Shown piece by piece: positions 32,921-44,658 of a DNA stretch of 64,000 nt; the stretch's first letter is position 1; the number at the start of each line of letters is the position of its first letter. Location of the stretch: positions 46,100,156 to 46,164,155 of the forward strand of contig CM055065.1 in the NCBI GenBank assembly GCA_029204045.2, read 5' to 3'. The position numbers and the translations under genes were made by a program. This DNA comes from Tillandsia leiboldiana. Taxonomy: Eukaryota > Streptophyta > Magnoliopsida > Poales > Bromeliaceae. The notes beneath the pieces were generated by a model. That model was not told the origin of the DNA. It searched no databases and saw only the letters and a list, made by a program, of their open reading frames with translations.

Positions 32921-35749
32921 GAAGTTGTCAGAGTGAAGGGAGATGATGGAGGGCAGCCGAGTGGACAATGAAAATATGAGGCGTTCTTCTCGAAGGGTGA
33001 GAGAAGAACAATAAGAAGAGGACTTGCGGAAGGCAAGAATTTCCTCAACTCGTTGACGTTTCTCAGGATCGCGAAGAAGTGCTTGTGGGCCCTCAAAACA
33101 GAGACTAAGGACCTCTTCGATAGGTTGAAAGGGATCTTTGGCTCTTGATACCCCAACACCGTCATCCGAAGAAGGACTGAAGGCTTGGAGCTCTGAAAAA
33201 AAGGGCTGAAAAGGATGGTGGCAGGTCCTCTACATCCTGGAGAATTGAACTTGAGAGCAGACTTGAAGTAGCCAGCCAGTCGGCTCTAAAGCCAGCCGCC
33301 GAAGCGTTAGCGCCAACATCAGACGTTGAAGTATCGGCACCAGCCTCCTCTTCTTCGTCTCCCTCGGGGTCATATTCTCCTTCCCCCGCTTCTTCCCATT
33401 CTCCTTTTTTGATCTCTTCTCCACTCGCAGATGCCGATTCCTCTTCAGCCTCCCCAGGCTCTGCATCATTGGCTTCTCGAATCGCTACCGCAGAAGGGAG
33501 TGGGGGAAAACCCGATTGAGAATCAAGCCTCGCCCCCAGGAGCGACGGGTCTAGTGCATGCTGTCAGGAAGCAGCAAGAAATCAAAACCAAGGGGAAACC
33601 TCGGTTGGCGCAGGCTCAAGAAGACTTCTGCGGCCGAGTTTCACAGGTCGCGGTAAAGGTACAGTCATTTCGGCTAACCGCTTGGCCGAACGACGTCGCA
33701 ACTGTGAGAAGAAAAGGGAACATAAGCAGAAAGAACGGTTAGGAAATAAAAGAACAAATGAAAATACCTGAAGAGATTCCTCAAAGGGGGAAGCCTCATC
33801 TTCAAAAATGGCAGATATTGAGCCGCCATCGGCTCCAAGGAAGCTGATTGTTCCTTTGTGTCCGTCGGCTCCCAAACAGCCGACGTTCCTTGACGAGAGC
33901 TCACAGCTATCGGCTCGCCTCCAATTGAAGGCAGGGTAGCTGGAGTACGCCTGGTAAAGCGTCTAACTAGGGGAGAGACACGAATTTGCCTCCTGGTCAG
34001 GCGAGGTAGCTGAAAATTATATATCGGTTAGCCGAGTTTAAAACCAGTCGAACTCGATACGGAAGGAAGAAGTATACCGGAGTAGCCTGAGGAAAAGTTG
34101 TGCTCTCTGCAATGATCAGCTTGGAAGCCGAAGTGGAGGTCCCGGCTAGAAAAAAGGGCAATTCCAATAAGAGGGCATCAAGAAAAACATAGAAAAGCGG
34201 CAGTCATACCTTCGGGCCTAGACGAGGGATCGACGTGGAAATTAAACCGGCCGACCACTTCGTCGAAAGCGATGCCAAATAGTGCATCGCAAGCATCCCT
34301 CCATGACTGCCGGAAGAGTTCATTCGAAAGACCGCAAGAAACTGCCTCAAACGACATAGGGATAAAGTGTCGTTTTAGGCGGTTCCCGACAGCGGTAATC
34401 CGATCAACCTCGGCCACCCCTTTGGTTTGAGGATGACCACGAGGTGAGTTGTCGGTGAAATAAGAAGCTGGAGCGAGAAGTGCTTGGATTAGCCCAAACT
34501 GATGAGCTATAAAATGGGGCGAATAGACCTCAGTGCTCGGCGCCAACTTAGATCGGCTTTTGAGGCCGAGGTGTAGGTCTCGAGGAGAGAGAAAGGAGTA
34601 CCATACTGCGGCATGTTCGGCGAGTTCCACTGATTCTGCTAGGTTGCGGATATACTCGAATCGTTCCCTAAACCAAGAAGACATATCGCTCTGAGTGGCA
34701 AAAGGCGCCCAGTGGTTTGTCGGTCGATCTTCCTCGGTATAGAACACCCGAAAATAGTATAGGAAGTCAGAAGAACCACCTGAGGAAAGGGTCGTAGGGC
34801 AGCGGAAGGATCAGCAGAAAGAGACAAAAGGCTGAGAAAAAATCGGGGGTAACTCGGCACGGCGGAGAAGCAAGGGAAAATAGAACTGCAAACACAATTG
34901 TAAAAACCACAAGACGCCGCACCCCAAACCAATCACCAGATGATTGGCATTGCGAGGAGCCGGCTTTATCGCCTCGAGCATCTCGCGATATAGGAAGGCA
35001 AGGAAGTAAAGCCCTAGGGCAAGCTTTTGGTCGTTGGCCTACGCCACGGCTATCGGTAGAAAATTTCGATTCATCTTTTGAGATCGGGTGTAGAATAGGC
35101 TGTAACACAGCCAGTACCAGAGGAAGGCAATGTGTTCATCCCGGGACACTGGTTTGGCCCCGTGGCCAGCGAAGAGCTTTGCGAACCTCCCGTAGGAGAG
35201 GTCCATCTTTAAATCTAGGCTAGGAGCAAAGACATCCATACCATCGGCCAAAAATTCCAGGAAGAGAGTGGCACCATGGGGACGAATGTCGGTGATGACG
35301 ACCACATCCATCATCGTCGGGGTAAACAGCCCCGAGCGGAAGAAAAAGACATTGGATCGTGGCGACCAGAAGCACAAGGCCGCTGTTAGAAGAAGCGAGT
35401 CGGCTTGGTACGTGTTCTGGGAGAGCTGAATGGCATCGAAAATGTCAATCTCCTTCAAGAGGTCCCCGTAGGCGGCCTGAACCCGATCGAGCCATTGAAC
35501 ATAAGAATCGGGGGCGGAAGGCCAGGTGCGAAGGCTCCTTCCGAAAGTCTTATCAAAAGCCCAAGTGTCGAGATAAATCTTATCTGCCAACAGTGGGATG
35601 CCGGCAATAGCGAATGGGAAGTTTTCCTCAGAAGGACTCGCCACAAGGGAGGGCCCATGAAGGAAGCGCAGTGGATTCTCTATCGACGAACGAAGGAGCC
35701 GAAAATCAACGACGGGGTCGGATAGCAGCGGAGCAGTGCGAGAGGCCAT
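32921..35749 (-). pseudogene. Antisense plant-mobile-domain gene of a Tat-like element
   Basis: Reads right to left from the ATG at 35749. Exon 1 (to about 34206) has the aminotransferase-like plant mobile domain layout: FGRSLRTWPS, FTPTMMDVVVITDIRPHG, then EHIAFLWYWLCYSLF, followed by FLYREMLEAIKP and FLQLCLQFYFP. In-frame stops at 35039-35041 (TAG) and near 34810 (TGA) break it. Further exons follow splice sites near 34149 and 34010, with a basic stretch (LPRLTRRQIRVS), and later an acidic region and KDPFQPIEEVLSLCFEGPQ near 33150. The frame is open up to 32921 where element B cut in. Tat-lineage gypsy elements are known to carry extra antisense ORFs, some with this domain; the polypurine tract and LTR to the right support that. 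A host-derived gene is less likely. Confidence 0.65.
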
Positions 35750-36240
35750 GGAACGAAAAAGAGTCTAACAAATGGCGAAGAAGATGACGTAAATAAAGGA
35801 AAAGACGGTAAGTGAGCACCGACGTAAGGGATGTTTAAACGATGAATAATGGCGTGCTCCCAAAGAAAAGCTAAAGGAAAGACGGGTTTCGAGCCGATGA
35901 AACAGGAACCGTCGTTCCTCGAAAATAGTGAGCGTTTATGGTAAAACGATCTTCGAACAGACGCGAACCGTCGGATGGATTGGTGACATCGGATCAATGC
36001 AAACGACAAGTGGTTGTGAAGATCAAGGTACGAAACCTTAATGGGGAAGCGACTGAAGCACAATCGTAAAAGATTTGATCAAAAAGTACGAGGATATCAG
36101 TCGTCGGAACCAAATCCCTCGGTCGTATGGCAGGGAAAGGAAGAATATCTCTATAACAAGAGGAATGATCAAAGGTCTTGGAACTCGTGCCAGTCGAAAA
36201 ATATCGACAATCACCCGAATGGCACATCCAGCGATTGCCG
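35750..36240. other. Tat-like element spacer before 3' LTR
   Basis: Region between the antisense ORF start and the polypurine tract; expected to hold the antisense promoter and leader. No clear TATA box and no convincing coding frame was seen. Confidence 0.5.
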
Positions 36241-36249
36241 AGGGGGCAT
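36240..36249 (+). promoter_or_regulatory. Tat-like element polypurine tract
   Basis: GAGGGGGCAT directly before TGTTGAGACC. Confidence 0.7.
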
Positions 36250-36739
36250 TGTTGAGACCAAAATTTTCGCCACTTAAGAGTAACACTTGGCGGATACCAT
36301 CGACCGACAAGACATCAGCCGACAGGAGAATGAGTCAGAAGAAGAAGATTCGCGTCTCGATCGAGATCGGTCTCAATTGCGTAAGAATACAACACGCGAC
36401 GTGTGCCATCGGCTTAAAGCATCGGCCGATAGGAGAGGTAGCCGACAAGAGGAGTAACGCTTTAATCAACTTCGGTCATTGCCAGTCAAGCGATGAGGAA
36501 GGCAAGAGTCAAAGTTAGACTTCGGTTGCTCGAGCCGAAAAGGGAAAGACTTCGAAAGGAAGGAATGCGGGATGCGAGCGCAAATCCCGCAACTAGCCCA
36601 GAACGACAAGCTGCGCCCAGTATTGGAAAGCGTCGAGAATTATGCTCTGGCGCGATGACAAGGGGATGAACCTGGACGAAGAAGCGACAACTATCCTAAT
36701 TGAGGGTGTTTGACTCAAAAGGAAGTGGTTGCTGAATAT
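36250..36739 (+). mobile_element. Tat-like 3' LTR, left part
   Basis: Starts TGTTGAGACCAAAATTTTCG; the LTR end at 38076 is the inverted near-match (GCCACATTTTGGCCCCAACA). Interrupted by a solo LTR after 36739. It is rich in CGGCT/AGCCG-type dyads. Confidence 0.72.
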
Positions 36740-37430
36740 TGTTACACTTTTTTGTAATAAAAAGAGTATTGACAGTAGATGAGGAATAAGAGGGCGGTGT
36801 GGGAGCGCTCCCTGTAGTGTGAGTCGAAGGGGGTGGGTTGCAGCTGTTGAGGAAGAAGGGGAACCGCAAGTTGAAGAAGATGAGCAGTCAGGTAGGAGTA
36901 GAGCACAGGAGGGAGAGGAAGACCTAGATATCCATGCTTGGATATGGTCAAAGCTTACCTGCCCCAGTCAGTGTCGAAGTCAGAGGCTTTGGAGAAGGTT
37001 CCTTCCAGTGTCACCGCCACAACCAAGGGGTGTGGGTCCACGGGCCCAATGTTCCAAGGTGAAGGGATCAACTACGAGCTCAACCACATGCATCAGGCCT
37101 AGCGAGCCCATTGGGCCTAGAAGGCCTCAACTTAGTTTCATACTATACCTTCTTCAAGTTCTTTACAGATATTAGTAGTTAGAGTATAAAAGGAAACATG
37201 TAAGGGAAAGATGGACTATGAATATAATTGATTTGAATTCCTTCTAGACCTTTCTCTCTCCTTCTCCTCTCAACTCCTCTCTTCCTCCCCCTTTCCTGCT
37301 ACCTCGGCATTCACCATTACCGAGCTAATTAGATCCTTTCAGTCCATTACACTCACCTTCATCCTCACCGCCATCCACCCCTCAGAGAACTCTCATCATT
37401 GGAGGGTTGCAGTTTGTTAGGGTTGTAACA
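36740..37430 (+). mobile_element. Solo LTR inserted in the Tat-like LTR
   Basis: 691 bp, starts TGTTACA and ends TGTAACA (perfect inverted ends), flanked by AATAT at 36735-36739 and 37431-37435. TATAAAAGG near 37176 is its promoter. No internal region is present, so it arose by LTR-LTR recombination. The Glu-rich open frame inside (36819-37175) is not supported as a gene. Confidence 0.9.
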
Positions 37431-37435
37431 AATAT

Positions 37436-38076
37436 CCAATAACTTTTCCCAATCTATGCCGATAATTCAAATCGGCACCCAATAATATGGTTCGGGATGT
37501 ATATAAATACCGAAGCCATCAAAGGAAAAGGGGTTTGGCAACCTCGTAAGCCCGGTACCACCCCAGCATTTTTTCTTATCTAGGATTAGGGTAACTTAAC
37601 TTTTATCGCTTTCTTTACTACTTTTCTAGGAGTAAGCTTAATTGTAATTTTTCTATCCATTTTTCCCATTTGTATCCCCTCTTCTTGCAATATAAAGCCA
37701 TAATCGGCTCATTAGCCGTGTCATTTATTATCTTTTCTACCCACGATCGGCTCCTTAGCCCCTCGTGTTTATTTATCTCACATCCACTTCGGCTACTCTA
37801 AGTCGAAACTGACAATCCCTCTCTACCTTCATACCCCGTCTCGGCAATTCTAGGCCGAGCTGTCGCGAGAAGTCAGCAGAGGAGAGCTTCCCTATGCGTC
37901 TGAATTCCGATTCGGCTGCTCCAAGCCGATCGAGTACGAGAGTTACCAGAGGAGAACCCGACTGAACAGATTCCTCCTCGGTCCGATCACTTGATTGTTG
38001 GCACGCGGCACACTTCGACACCTCTGAAGGGTCACCCAGGAGCCGATCGCACGCAAGCCACATTTTGGCCCCAACA
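37436..38076 (+). mobile_element. Tat-like 3' LTR, right part
   Basis: Continues with TATATAAATA at 37499 (promoter) and several TCGGCT/AGCCGA dyads, ending GGCCCCAACA at 38076. This is the right edge of the nested transposon block; the next bases ACAAT are the predicted target duplication, whose partner lies outside the window. Confidence 0.7.
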
Positions 38077-38247
38077 ACAATATAGAAAAACTTCAAATCA
38101 CTTAAATTTTTATGCAAAAATTATTTAAATTATTTAAAATAAGATCTACACTATCATAACCGAATCCAAATCTACTCCGCTCCGTCTCGTTTACCTATAA
38201 AAAAAATAATATCAATTAAAATTAATACTACTTATACACTATAAAAA

Positions 38248-38615
38248 GGCTAAATTACAGAAAACCCCCCTCTAATATCCCGCTTTCCACTTTACCCCCT
38301 GTCTTTTAAAAGTCGACAACCTGCCCCCTCGTAATTACCGAAATATATATTTACCCCCCTGCCAGATATGAAAGTCCATCCATGAGTCTCTAATGGATGC
38401 ATTTACCCTTTCCCCCCTGCCAGATATGAATTAGTTTCTTACCAATTTGTTACAAGCAATTGGCTCATTAGAGGCTCATGGATGGACTTTCATATCTGGC
38501 AGGGGGGTAAATGCATATTTCGGTAATTACGAGGGGGCAGGTTGTCGATTTTTAAAAGACAGGGGGGTAAAGTGGAAAAGCGAAATATTAGAGGGGAGTT
38601 TTCTATAATTTAGCC
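38248..38615 (+). mobile_element. MULE-type foldback MITE
   Basis: 368 bp with terminal inverted repeats near 150 bp starting GGCTAAATTA, flanked by perfect 9-bp duplications CTATAAAAA (38239-38247 and 38616-38624). Long inverted repeats with 9-bp duplications are typical of Mutator-like elements. A partial internal repeat of the arm (CCCCCCTGCCAGATATGAA) lies at the tip. Confidence 0.93.
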
Positions 38616-38624
38616 CTATAAAAA

Positions 38625-39728
38625 ATAAAAATACATATTACATTTCACTCATCTACTGAGTTCTAATGGGTATAATGATTTTCACTTATCACTCTATCCA
38701 TAAATAAAATAATTTTTTATTTATTTAATAAATAAAATGTACGATGTAAATACAAAATCAAATGTATAATATATAAGTAGACTTTTTTCATCAATTAAAC
38801 CAGTTTAATTTTGGATTCCAATTTGGGTATGAGTCAGGGGTATCCACATACATCGACATCTCGGAGTCAAATCCTTTTCACACAGCTGTCCAATCGGGGT
38901 ATTCAGATTTTTTTTCGTTTCCCCCACCCCCCACCCAATAAAACTGCGACTAATTTCGAGCCGCCACGTGGCATGGAGGTGTGGTCTTAGGTGGAACGGT
39001 TGGTGAGAGACCGACGTGGGACCCACATACAGGTGGGCCACGTGGCAGCCCCACATGTTTATTTTCTTAAAATAAAATTTATTTGTACATTTTAAAAAAT
39101 ATATATATATGATATATATTTCACTACGATAGCATAGATGCCAACTCATCCGATTCGAACGAATTTTTAAAAATTTAAATCCGAACCAACTATGAAATTT
39201 AAAATTCAAATTTGACGAATTTAAAAAAATTATATTCAAATTCGAATTCGACCAAAAATTTAAAATCTGAATCCGAATTCAAATCCAAAAATTCAAATCC
39301 TAAATAATTATTTTTTCTTTTCTCTTTACAATATTTAAAAATATAGTAAATTAAATTTAAATTTTTAAAATATAAATTAAAATATAATATCAAATATTTA
39401 TATATACATATATTATATAATACAAAATTAATTCGGATTCGAATCGGATATCGTCAAAATTCATATATGAATCCAAATCTATTGAATTTTCATATTTTAT
39501 ATCCGAATGTATATCCGTTTAACATCGAATAAATTCATTCAATTCAAATTCAAATTCAAATAAAATTTTAGATATCGGTATGCTTTTATATCCCTAAATG
39601 ATAGTTATTTACGGATAACTTGATTAAACTAATAACAACATTTTACTCGAATAAGATATAAAATATACATTCAAAATAATATTACTCTAAAAAAAAAAAA
39701 AATCATAATAATTTCTAAACTACTTTAT
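38625..39728. other. AT-rich intergenic DNA
   Basis: No gene seen. It contains a degenerate stretch rich in ATTCGAATTC/AAATTTAAA words (39140-39600) like other old repeats in the window, and a long TATA run at 39101-39116. Confidence 0.6.
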
Positions 39729-39900
39729 GAAAAATGCTAGATGTACACCCCAAATGGGGTGTACATCTTACACCCACCCCATCCTAGGGGTGGGTGAATT
39801 TTACTGGTCACATCGAGTGACGAGTGGATGAATACCCACCCTAGGATGGGTGGGTGTAGGATGTACACCCCATTTGGGGATGTACACCTAGCACTTTTCT
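39729..39900 (+). mobile_element. MITE, TGTACACCCC hairpin family, copy 1
   Basis: 172 bp with inverted ends AAATGCTAG / CTAGCACTTT. Each end carries its own small hairpin (TGTACACCCC...GGGGTGTACA). Related to the copies at 41062, 43536 and 44659 but diverged; no clear target duplication. Confidence 0.8.
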
Positions 39901-41061
39901 ATTTTTTTTAATTTAAAAAATATGTAATATTCTTAAATAAGGATTAAGGTCAAATATTTAAAATAGATATAATATACCACATCATATATTTTTTTAGAAT
40001 ATAATAAATTATTTTGTAAATAAAATATATTATTTTATCAAATTATAAATATTAAGACTGTCTAGGTCTTATTTATATGTCGGAATAAATTATATTTTTT
40101 TTTTTTATTTGATCGAAGGAATTTTTATTCTTTAAAAGCTCCTAAGGAGTGTTTAATTTTTTTAAAAATCGTAAAAAAAAATTTACTTGAATTTTTTTTA
40201 TATAAAAACACACATTTCATAATTTTTATTTTTTTAATTAAAACTTTTAAAAAATAAATAAATATCTGGGTCGTAACTCGTAAGGATTACAAGCAATCCA
40301 TCATTTTTTTTCTACAAAACTTTGTATAAAAATTTTATTCAAAAAGAATAAAAATACAACAAAAATGCCAAATAAAGCATAAATTTTTAGCCTATTTTTT
40401 CACTAAAAGTGCAATTTGAAACAAAAAAAAAAAGAGACAATTATAGTATTTAGAGCTTTAACATATAGTACAATTTATCTTCTTAACTTTAAGTAGGTCT
40501 AATTTTAAGAATTTTTGAATTTGTTTGCAAAATAAATTATTTAAAATTTTAGTCTACAAAAATTTAAGGACTAAAATAAAAAGTATAGGAACCAAATCGC
40601 AATATTGTGATCGTACAGGGATCATCCATCTATTTCACCCAGCGCCGCGGGAGAATAAACGGGCGCCATCGGACGGTTGGAAATATCCGAGGTTGACGTG
40701 GCATCGGATCCGAGCCTTCCATGAAACCCATCCCACGTGATAAATATTTATTTAGACCGGGTCTACCACGTCACGCTAAATTACAAAAGGAAAAATGCTT
40801 TATTCACATACAAAGTTACAAACTTTATAATGCTCACGTGATATTTATTTATTAGATTTTTTTTTTAGCTACTATAATTACTAATAATTTGTTTTTTTAT
40901 TTTCAATCTCAGGACATTTTTTTTGGAAAAAAAAAACTCTGGGGATTATTTAATTATTATTTTTAATTTAATTATATTAAAAAACTTGTATATTATTATT
41001 CAAGTTCTAGTATTATATTATTATATTAAATTACGAAGCATTAACTTTTAGATCAAATTAA
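39901..41061. other. AT-rich intergenic DNA
   Basis: Homopolymer-rich, with no gene seen. The ORF-like stretch at 40525-40740 has no recognisable content. Confidence 0.6.
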
Positions 41062-41233
41062 GAGCAATGCTACATGTACACCCCGAAGGGGTGTACATCA
41101 TACATCTCCACCATTTTAATGGTGGCGATATTTTTTACGGGTCACATCAAGTGACCCATCATCACACCCCCACCCTTAGATGGGTGGGGTGTATGATGTA
41201 CACCCCGAAAGGGGTGTACACATAGCATTTTCC
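41062..41233 (+). mobile_element. MITE, TGTACACCCC hairpin family, copy 2
   Basis: 172 bp, GAGCAATGCTAC to AGCATTTTCC, close to copy 4 along its whole length. Both ends hold the TGTACACCCC-GAA(A)-GGGGTGTACA hairpin. Flanks show no clean 9-bp duplication. Confidence 0.88.
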
Positions 41234-41678
41234 ATTTATTTATACTAAAAAATATATATATATTATTTATTGTTATTTAGTCTCCCTTTTTGTCAAATTT
41301 GTTTGAGAAAAAATATTTTAGCTAACAAATTAGTTGCAAAGTTTACTAATATATTTTTTAATTTTGCTACCTGACCTTCTAATTTATTTTGATTTGAGTC
41401 AATTATTGATTTTTTTACTTCAAAATTGGTTGCCTCGTTTATATTTATGAATTTACTTAGAATATTTTATTTAATTTATGTAACTATAAATTTATTAAAA
41501 TAAATAATTAGTTTAAATTTTATATTCGAAGAGTCATCAAATTAATTAAATCAAACAAATTGAAAGATTAAATACTATATTAGGAAAAAGATATGCTAAA
41601 TTCAATTGTGATTTATATCTAACTAATTTCTTGATGAGATAAAATTAGACTTTCAGATAAATGCTAATAATTCAAAAT

Positions 41679-41820
41679 ATTTAATTGATCCGGAAGCGTG
41701 CATAGCACTGCCTTAAGGTGTATTTTCGTCCTTACATACGGAATTAATTATTTAATTGATCCGGAAGCGTGCATAGTACTGTCTTAAGGTGTATTTTCGT
41801 TCTTACGTGCGGGATTAATC
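41679..41820 (+). repeat. 71-bp tandem duplication
   Basis: Two diverged copies start ATTTAATTGATCCGGAAGCG at 41679 and 41750. Confidence 0.88.
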
Positions 41821-42790
41821 GAGAACACCACTCCAACGTGCGACTAAAATTTCTCCTCCTGCGAGCATTCTAAGGTACAATCGAAATTCCTTCTCCTGCA
41901 AGTATGATCGAGACGAAAATTGATGGAGATTTTTTTAGATAATTTGTTATTCCATTTTTCATTCTATCATTTATCATTTGTATTCCGGAGTTGAATAAGA
42001 ATCCAAATTTAATTTCTGTAAAACAAACAACAACTATATCTTAAAATGAGATAACCAAACAAGTACTAAATTGTGTTTGGAGTTTAAAAGAACATTTGTA
42101 ATAGATTTATATGTTTGAAGGGATACAAACGATATATATTTAGAGAGATTTAAATAATATTTTAGATTTTGAAGGAGTATATATAAAATTTTAAAGTTTT
42201 TAAAGAGTTAGTTTTAAGTAAGGATTTAAGTACCGTGACACGGGATCGTGCCGAAAACTTGACTGCACGGTACAGCACGGTGCATGCCGCACCATGCCAA
42301 TGAGTGTTGATCATAAAAAAATACATGTGTGCTGACATATAATGGCATAAAATATTTATTTTTTTTAATAATAACTTTTTTTAATTACTTATTATGTATC
42401 TTTATCAAATATTTTGAATTTTTTTAAAAAAATTACTTAGTGATTTGAAGAAAAAATAGTTTTAAGATGTACTATCGACACCGGAACTGTATCATGTCGG
42501 TATCTTATTCGCACAATACGGTACGATAGATACGACTCGTGTCGATAAATATTTAAATATTTAGATTTAAAATGACTACTTTGAGAGGACATTGATGTTG
42601 AATTAAAAATAAAAAAAAACTCCTTTCTCCTCTCCCCTTCTTTTTGCTAAACTTTTCTCTTTTTCTAGTGCCTCTCTTCCTGTGTATAAATTATATTTTT
42701 AAATTTTGATTGTCAAAGGAATCACTTTTAAATTTTGGTTGTCAAAGGAATCTTATTACTTTGAAAGTATTTTAGGAGTCATCAAATTTA

Positions 42791-43174
42791 GGGCCCGTTT
42801 GGATTCGGTATAGAACCGAGAATAGGAGGGATATCCCTCTTATTCTTCTAAACACATCAGAAATTAATCGGTATAGCTTGTTCCGGTATAATTAGAATAA
42901 GTAAAAATTATTATTCTCACTTTTTCCAACCACCCTATTACTTTTTTCTTAAATACCCTCCCACGTCTACCGAGGTACCATCTCTCACCTCATTAAGGGC
43001 AAAAAGATAATTTACCTCAATTAAAACTCTTTATTCCTCTTATTCCTCATTCTCATACCAAACACAAAATCTCTTATTCCTGAAACCATCCCAAACACTT
43101 TTTTACACTAGTTCCGTACTTTATATTTAACCCTGGAATAACTAGTTTTGTCTTATCCTGTTACCAAGCGGGCC
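42791..43174 (+). mobile_element. Tourist/Harbinger-like MITE
   Basis: 384 bp, GGGCCCGTTTGG to CCAAGCGGGCC, flanked by TTA (42788-42790 and 43175-43177). The 3-bp TTA duplication and the GGGCCCGTTTGG end fit PIF/Harbinger MITEs. Confidence 0.85.
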
Positions 43175-43535
43175 TTAATGGTTTGGTCAAGATAGTCAAT
43201 TAGTAGAGATATTTTTGTAAGTATCTTGAAGTTTAAGATCAATTATGAATAATATTTGCTTTTAATTTTTGTAACTCTTGGATGTCTCTTTGATAGTGGT
43301 ATTATTATGTATCCAAAGACAAGAGAGTTGACAGTATAAACTATTTATTTATTTAATAATTAAAAAAAATAAAATTATATAAAATTTATTTAAATTATGA
43401 ATTTATTTTATTTTTAAATTTTATTATATAATATTTTAATTTATTTAATTTGAATTAGATAATGATACTTTGATTTTAAAATTTATGCTAATTTATTATT
43501 TTGTTAAATTCATAAGTGCAAGGATTATATAAAGT

Positions 43536-43618
43536 AGGGCAATGCTATTTGTACACCCCCAAGTGGGATGTACATTCTACATCCACCCATCCAAGGGTGG
43601 GGATAACTTACCGGTCAA
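43536..43618 (+). mobile_element. MITE, TGTACACCCC hairpin family, truncated copy 3
   Basis: Left half only, from GGGCAATGCTA to the ACCGGTCA-type centre. The right half is missing. Confidence 0.75.
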
Positions 43619-43759
43619 GTTTACTAAATATATAAAAATAAATAATATATTTAAATTTTAAATTCATATTGGCATTCACTATTCAAATCAAATTATTGAA
43701 AGGTTAAAAAAAAATTAAAAATTATTTTGTCAATTCAAAATAGTTGATCAATAAGAATT

Positions 43760-44529
43760 GAGTTTTTTTTGAAATTGACCGTATAAAAATTTAAATTTGT
43801 GAAAATGGCCCTGCAAAATTTGTATTTGCAAAAATGGCCCTCTTCCTGCCACGTCAACGCGCCACGTCAGCCGGAGCCGCCACGTCAGCCCGCCAGTCGG
43901 TGTAGTAAAGAAGGCGCTGAAGCGGTCAGCGCCTTTAACATTAAGTTAAAGGCGCTGAAGCGGTCAGCGCCTTCACAATAAACCTGTGTAGGCGCTGAAG
44001 GCGCTGAAGCGTTCAGCGCCTTCACAGGTTTTTCTGTAAAGGCGCTGAACCCATCGGCGCCTTCATTGTGTACGCTGAAGGCGCTGTTTCATTCAGCGCC
44101 TTCAGCATACGCATAAGGCGTCGAGGACTTAGGCATTTTTCGTCGCGAAAAATGCCTAAGTCCTCAGTGTAAGTGAAAAATGGCTTCTCTGTGAAGGCGC
44201 TGAGTGGGTAAGCGGCTTTAGTGATTTACACTGAAGGCGCTGAGCCAGTCAGCGCCTTCAGTGCAAAACAGTAAAGGCGATGAGCCATTCAACGCCTTTA
44301 ACTTAATGTTAAAGACGCTGAGCCATTCAGCGCCTTTAACTTAATGTTAAAGGCGCTGACCGCTTCAGCGCCTTCTTTACTGCACCCGCTGCTGTGGCGA
44401 GCTGACGTGGCGGCCCCGGCGATGTGGCGCGCTGACGTGGCAGGAAGAGGGCCATTTTTGCAAATACAAATTTTACAGGATCATTTTCACAAATTTAAAT
44501 TTTTATAGGGTCAATTTTAAAAAAAGCCC
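43760..44529. mobile_element. Giant nested-palindrome foldback element
   Basis: 770 bp that read as one inverted repeat: the left arm (GAGTTTTTTTTGAAATTGACC onward) pairs with the right arm over about 230 bp at the ends, then with a more diverged hairpin array toward the middle. Flanks ATAAGAATT (43751-43759) and ATAAAAATT (44530-44538) form a 9-bp duplication with one mismatch, so a Mutator-like mobiliser is likely. Each arm contains five smaller hairpins of the form AAGGCGCTGA-spacer-TCAGCGCCTT (starts near 43911, 43949, 43990, 44038, 44070, 44193, 44229, 44273, 44311 and 44350). The axis is a perfect 43-bp dyad at 44123-44165. No ORF is supported. Confidence 0.9.
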
Positions 44530-44658
44530 ATAAAAATTTATAGAAGCTCATTCATAATTATAAAATTTTGTAGTGATATATGTAAAGTTATCGATATATT
44601 CAAAATTTTTTTAAAAAATTATTTATACACTCAGAAGGATGAAAGATGTATATCTTAT

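Noticed and set aside
34178..34747. Independent gene on the minus strand
   Set aside because: It is in the same frame as the plant-mobile-domain ORF at 35039-35749 and separated only by in-frame stops.
36819..37175. Glu-rich open frame as a gene
   Set aside because: It lies wholly inside a solo LTR with perfect target duplications.
42230..42545. Transposon with CGGTAC/CGTGTC ends
   Set aside because: Repeated GCACGGTAC-type words are present, but no clear inverted ends or target duplication could be set.
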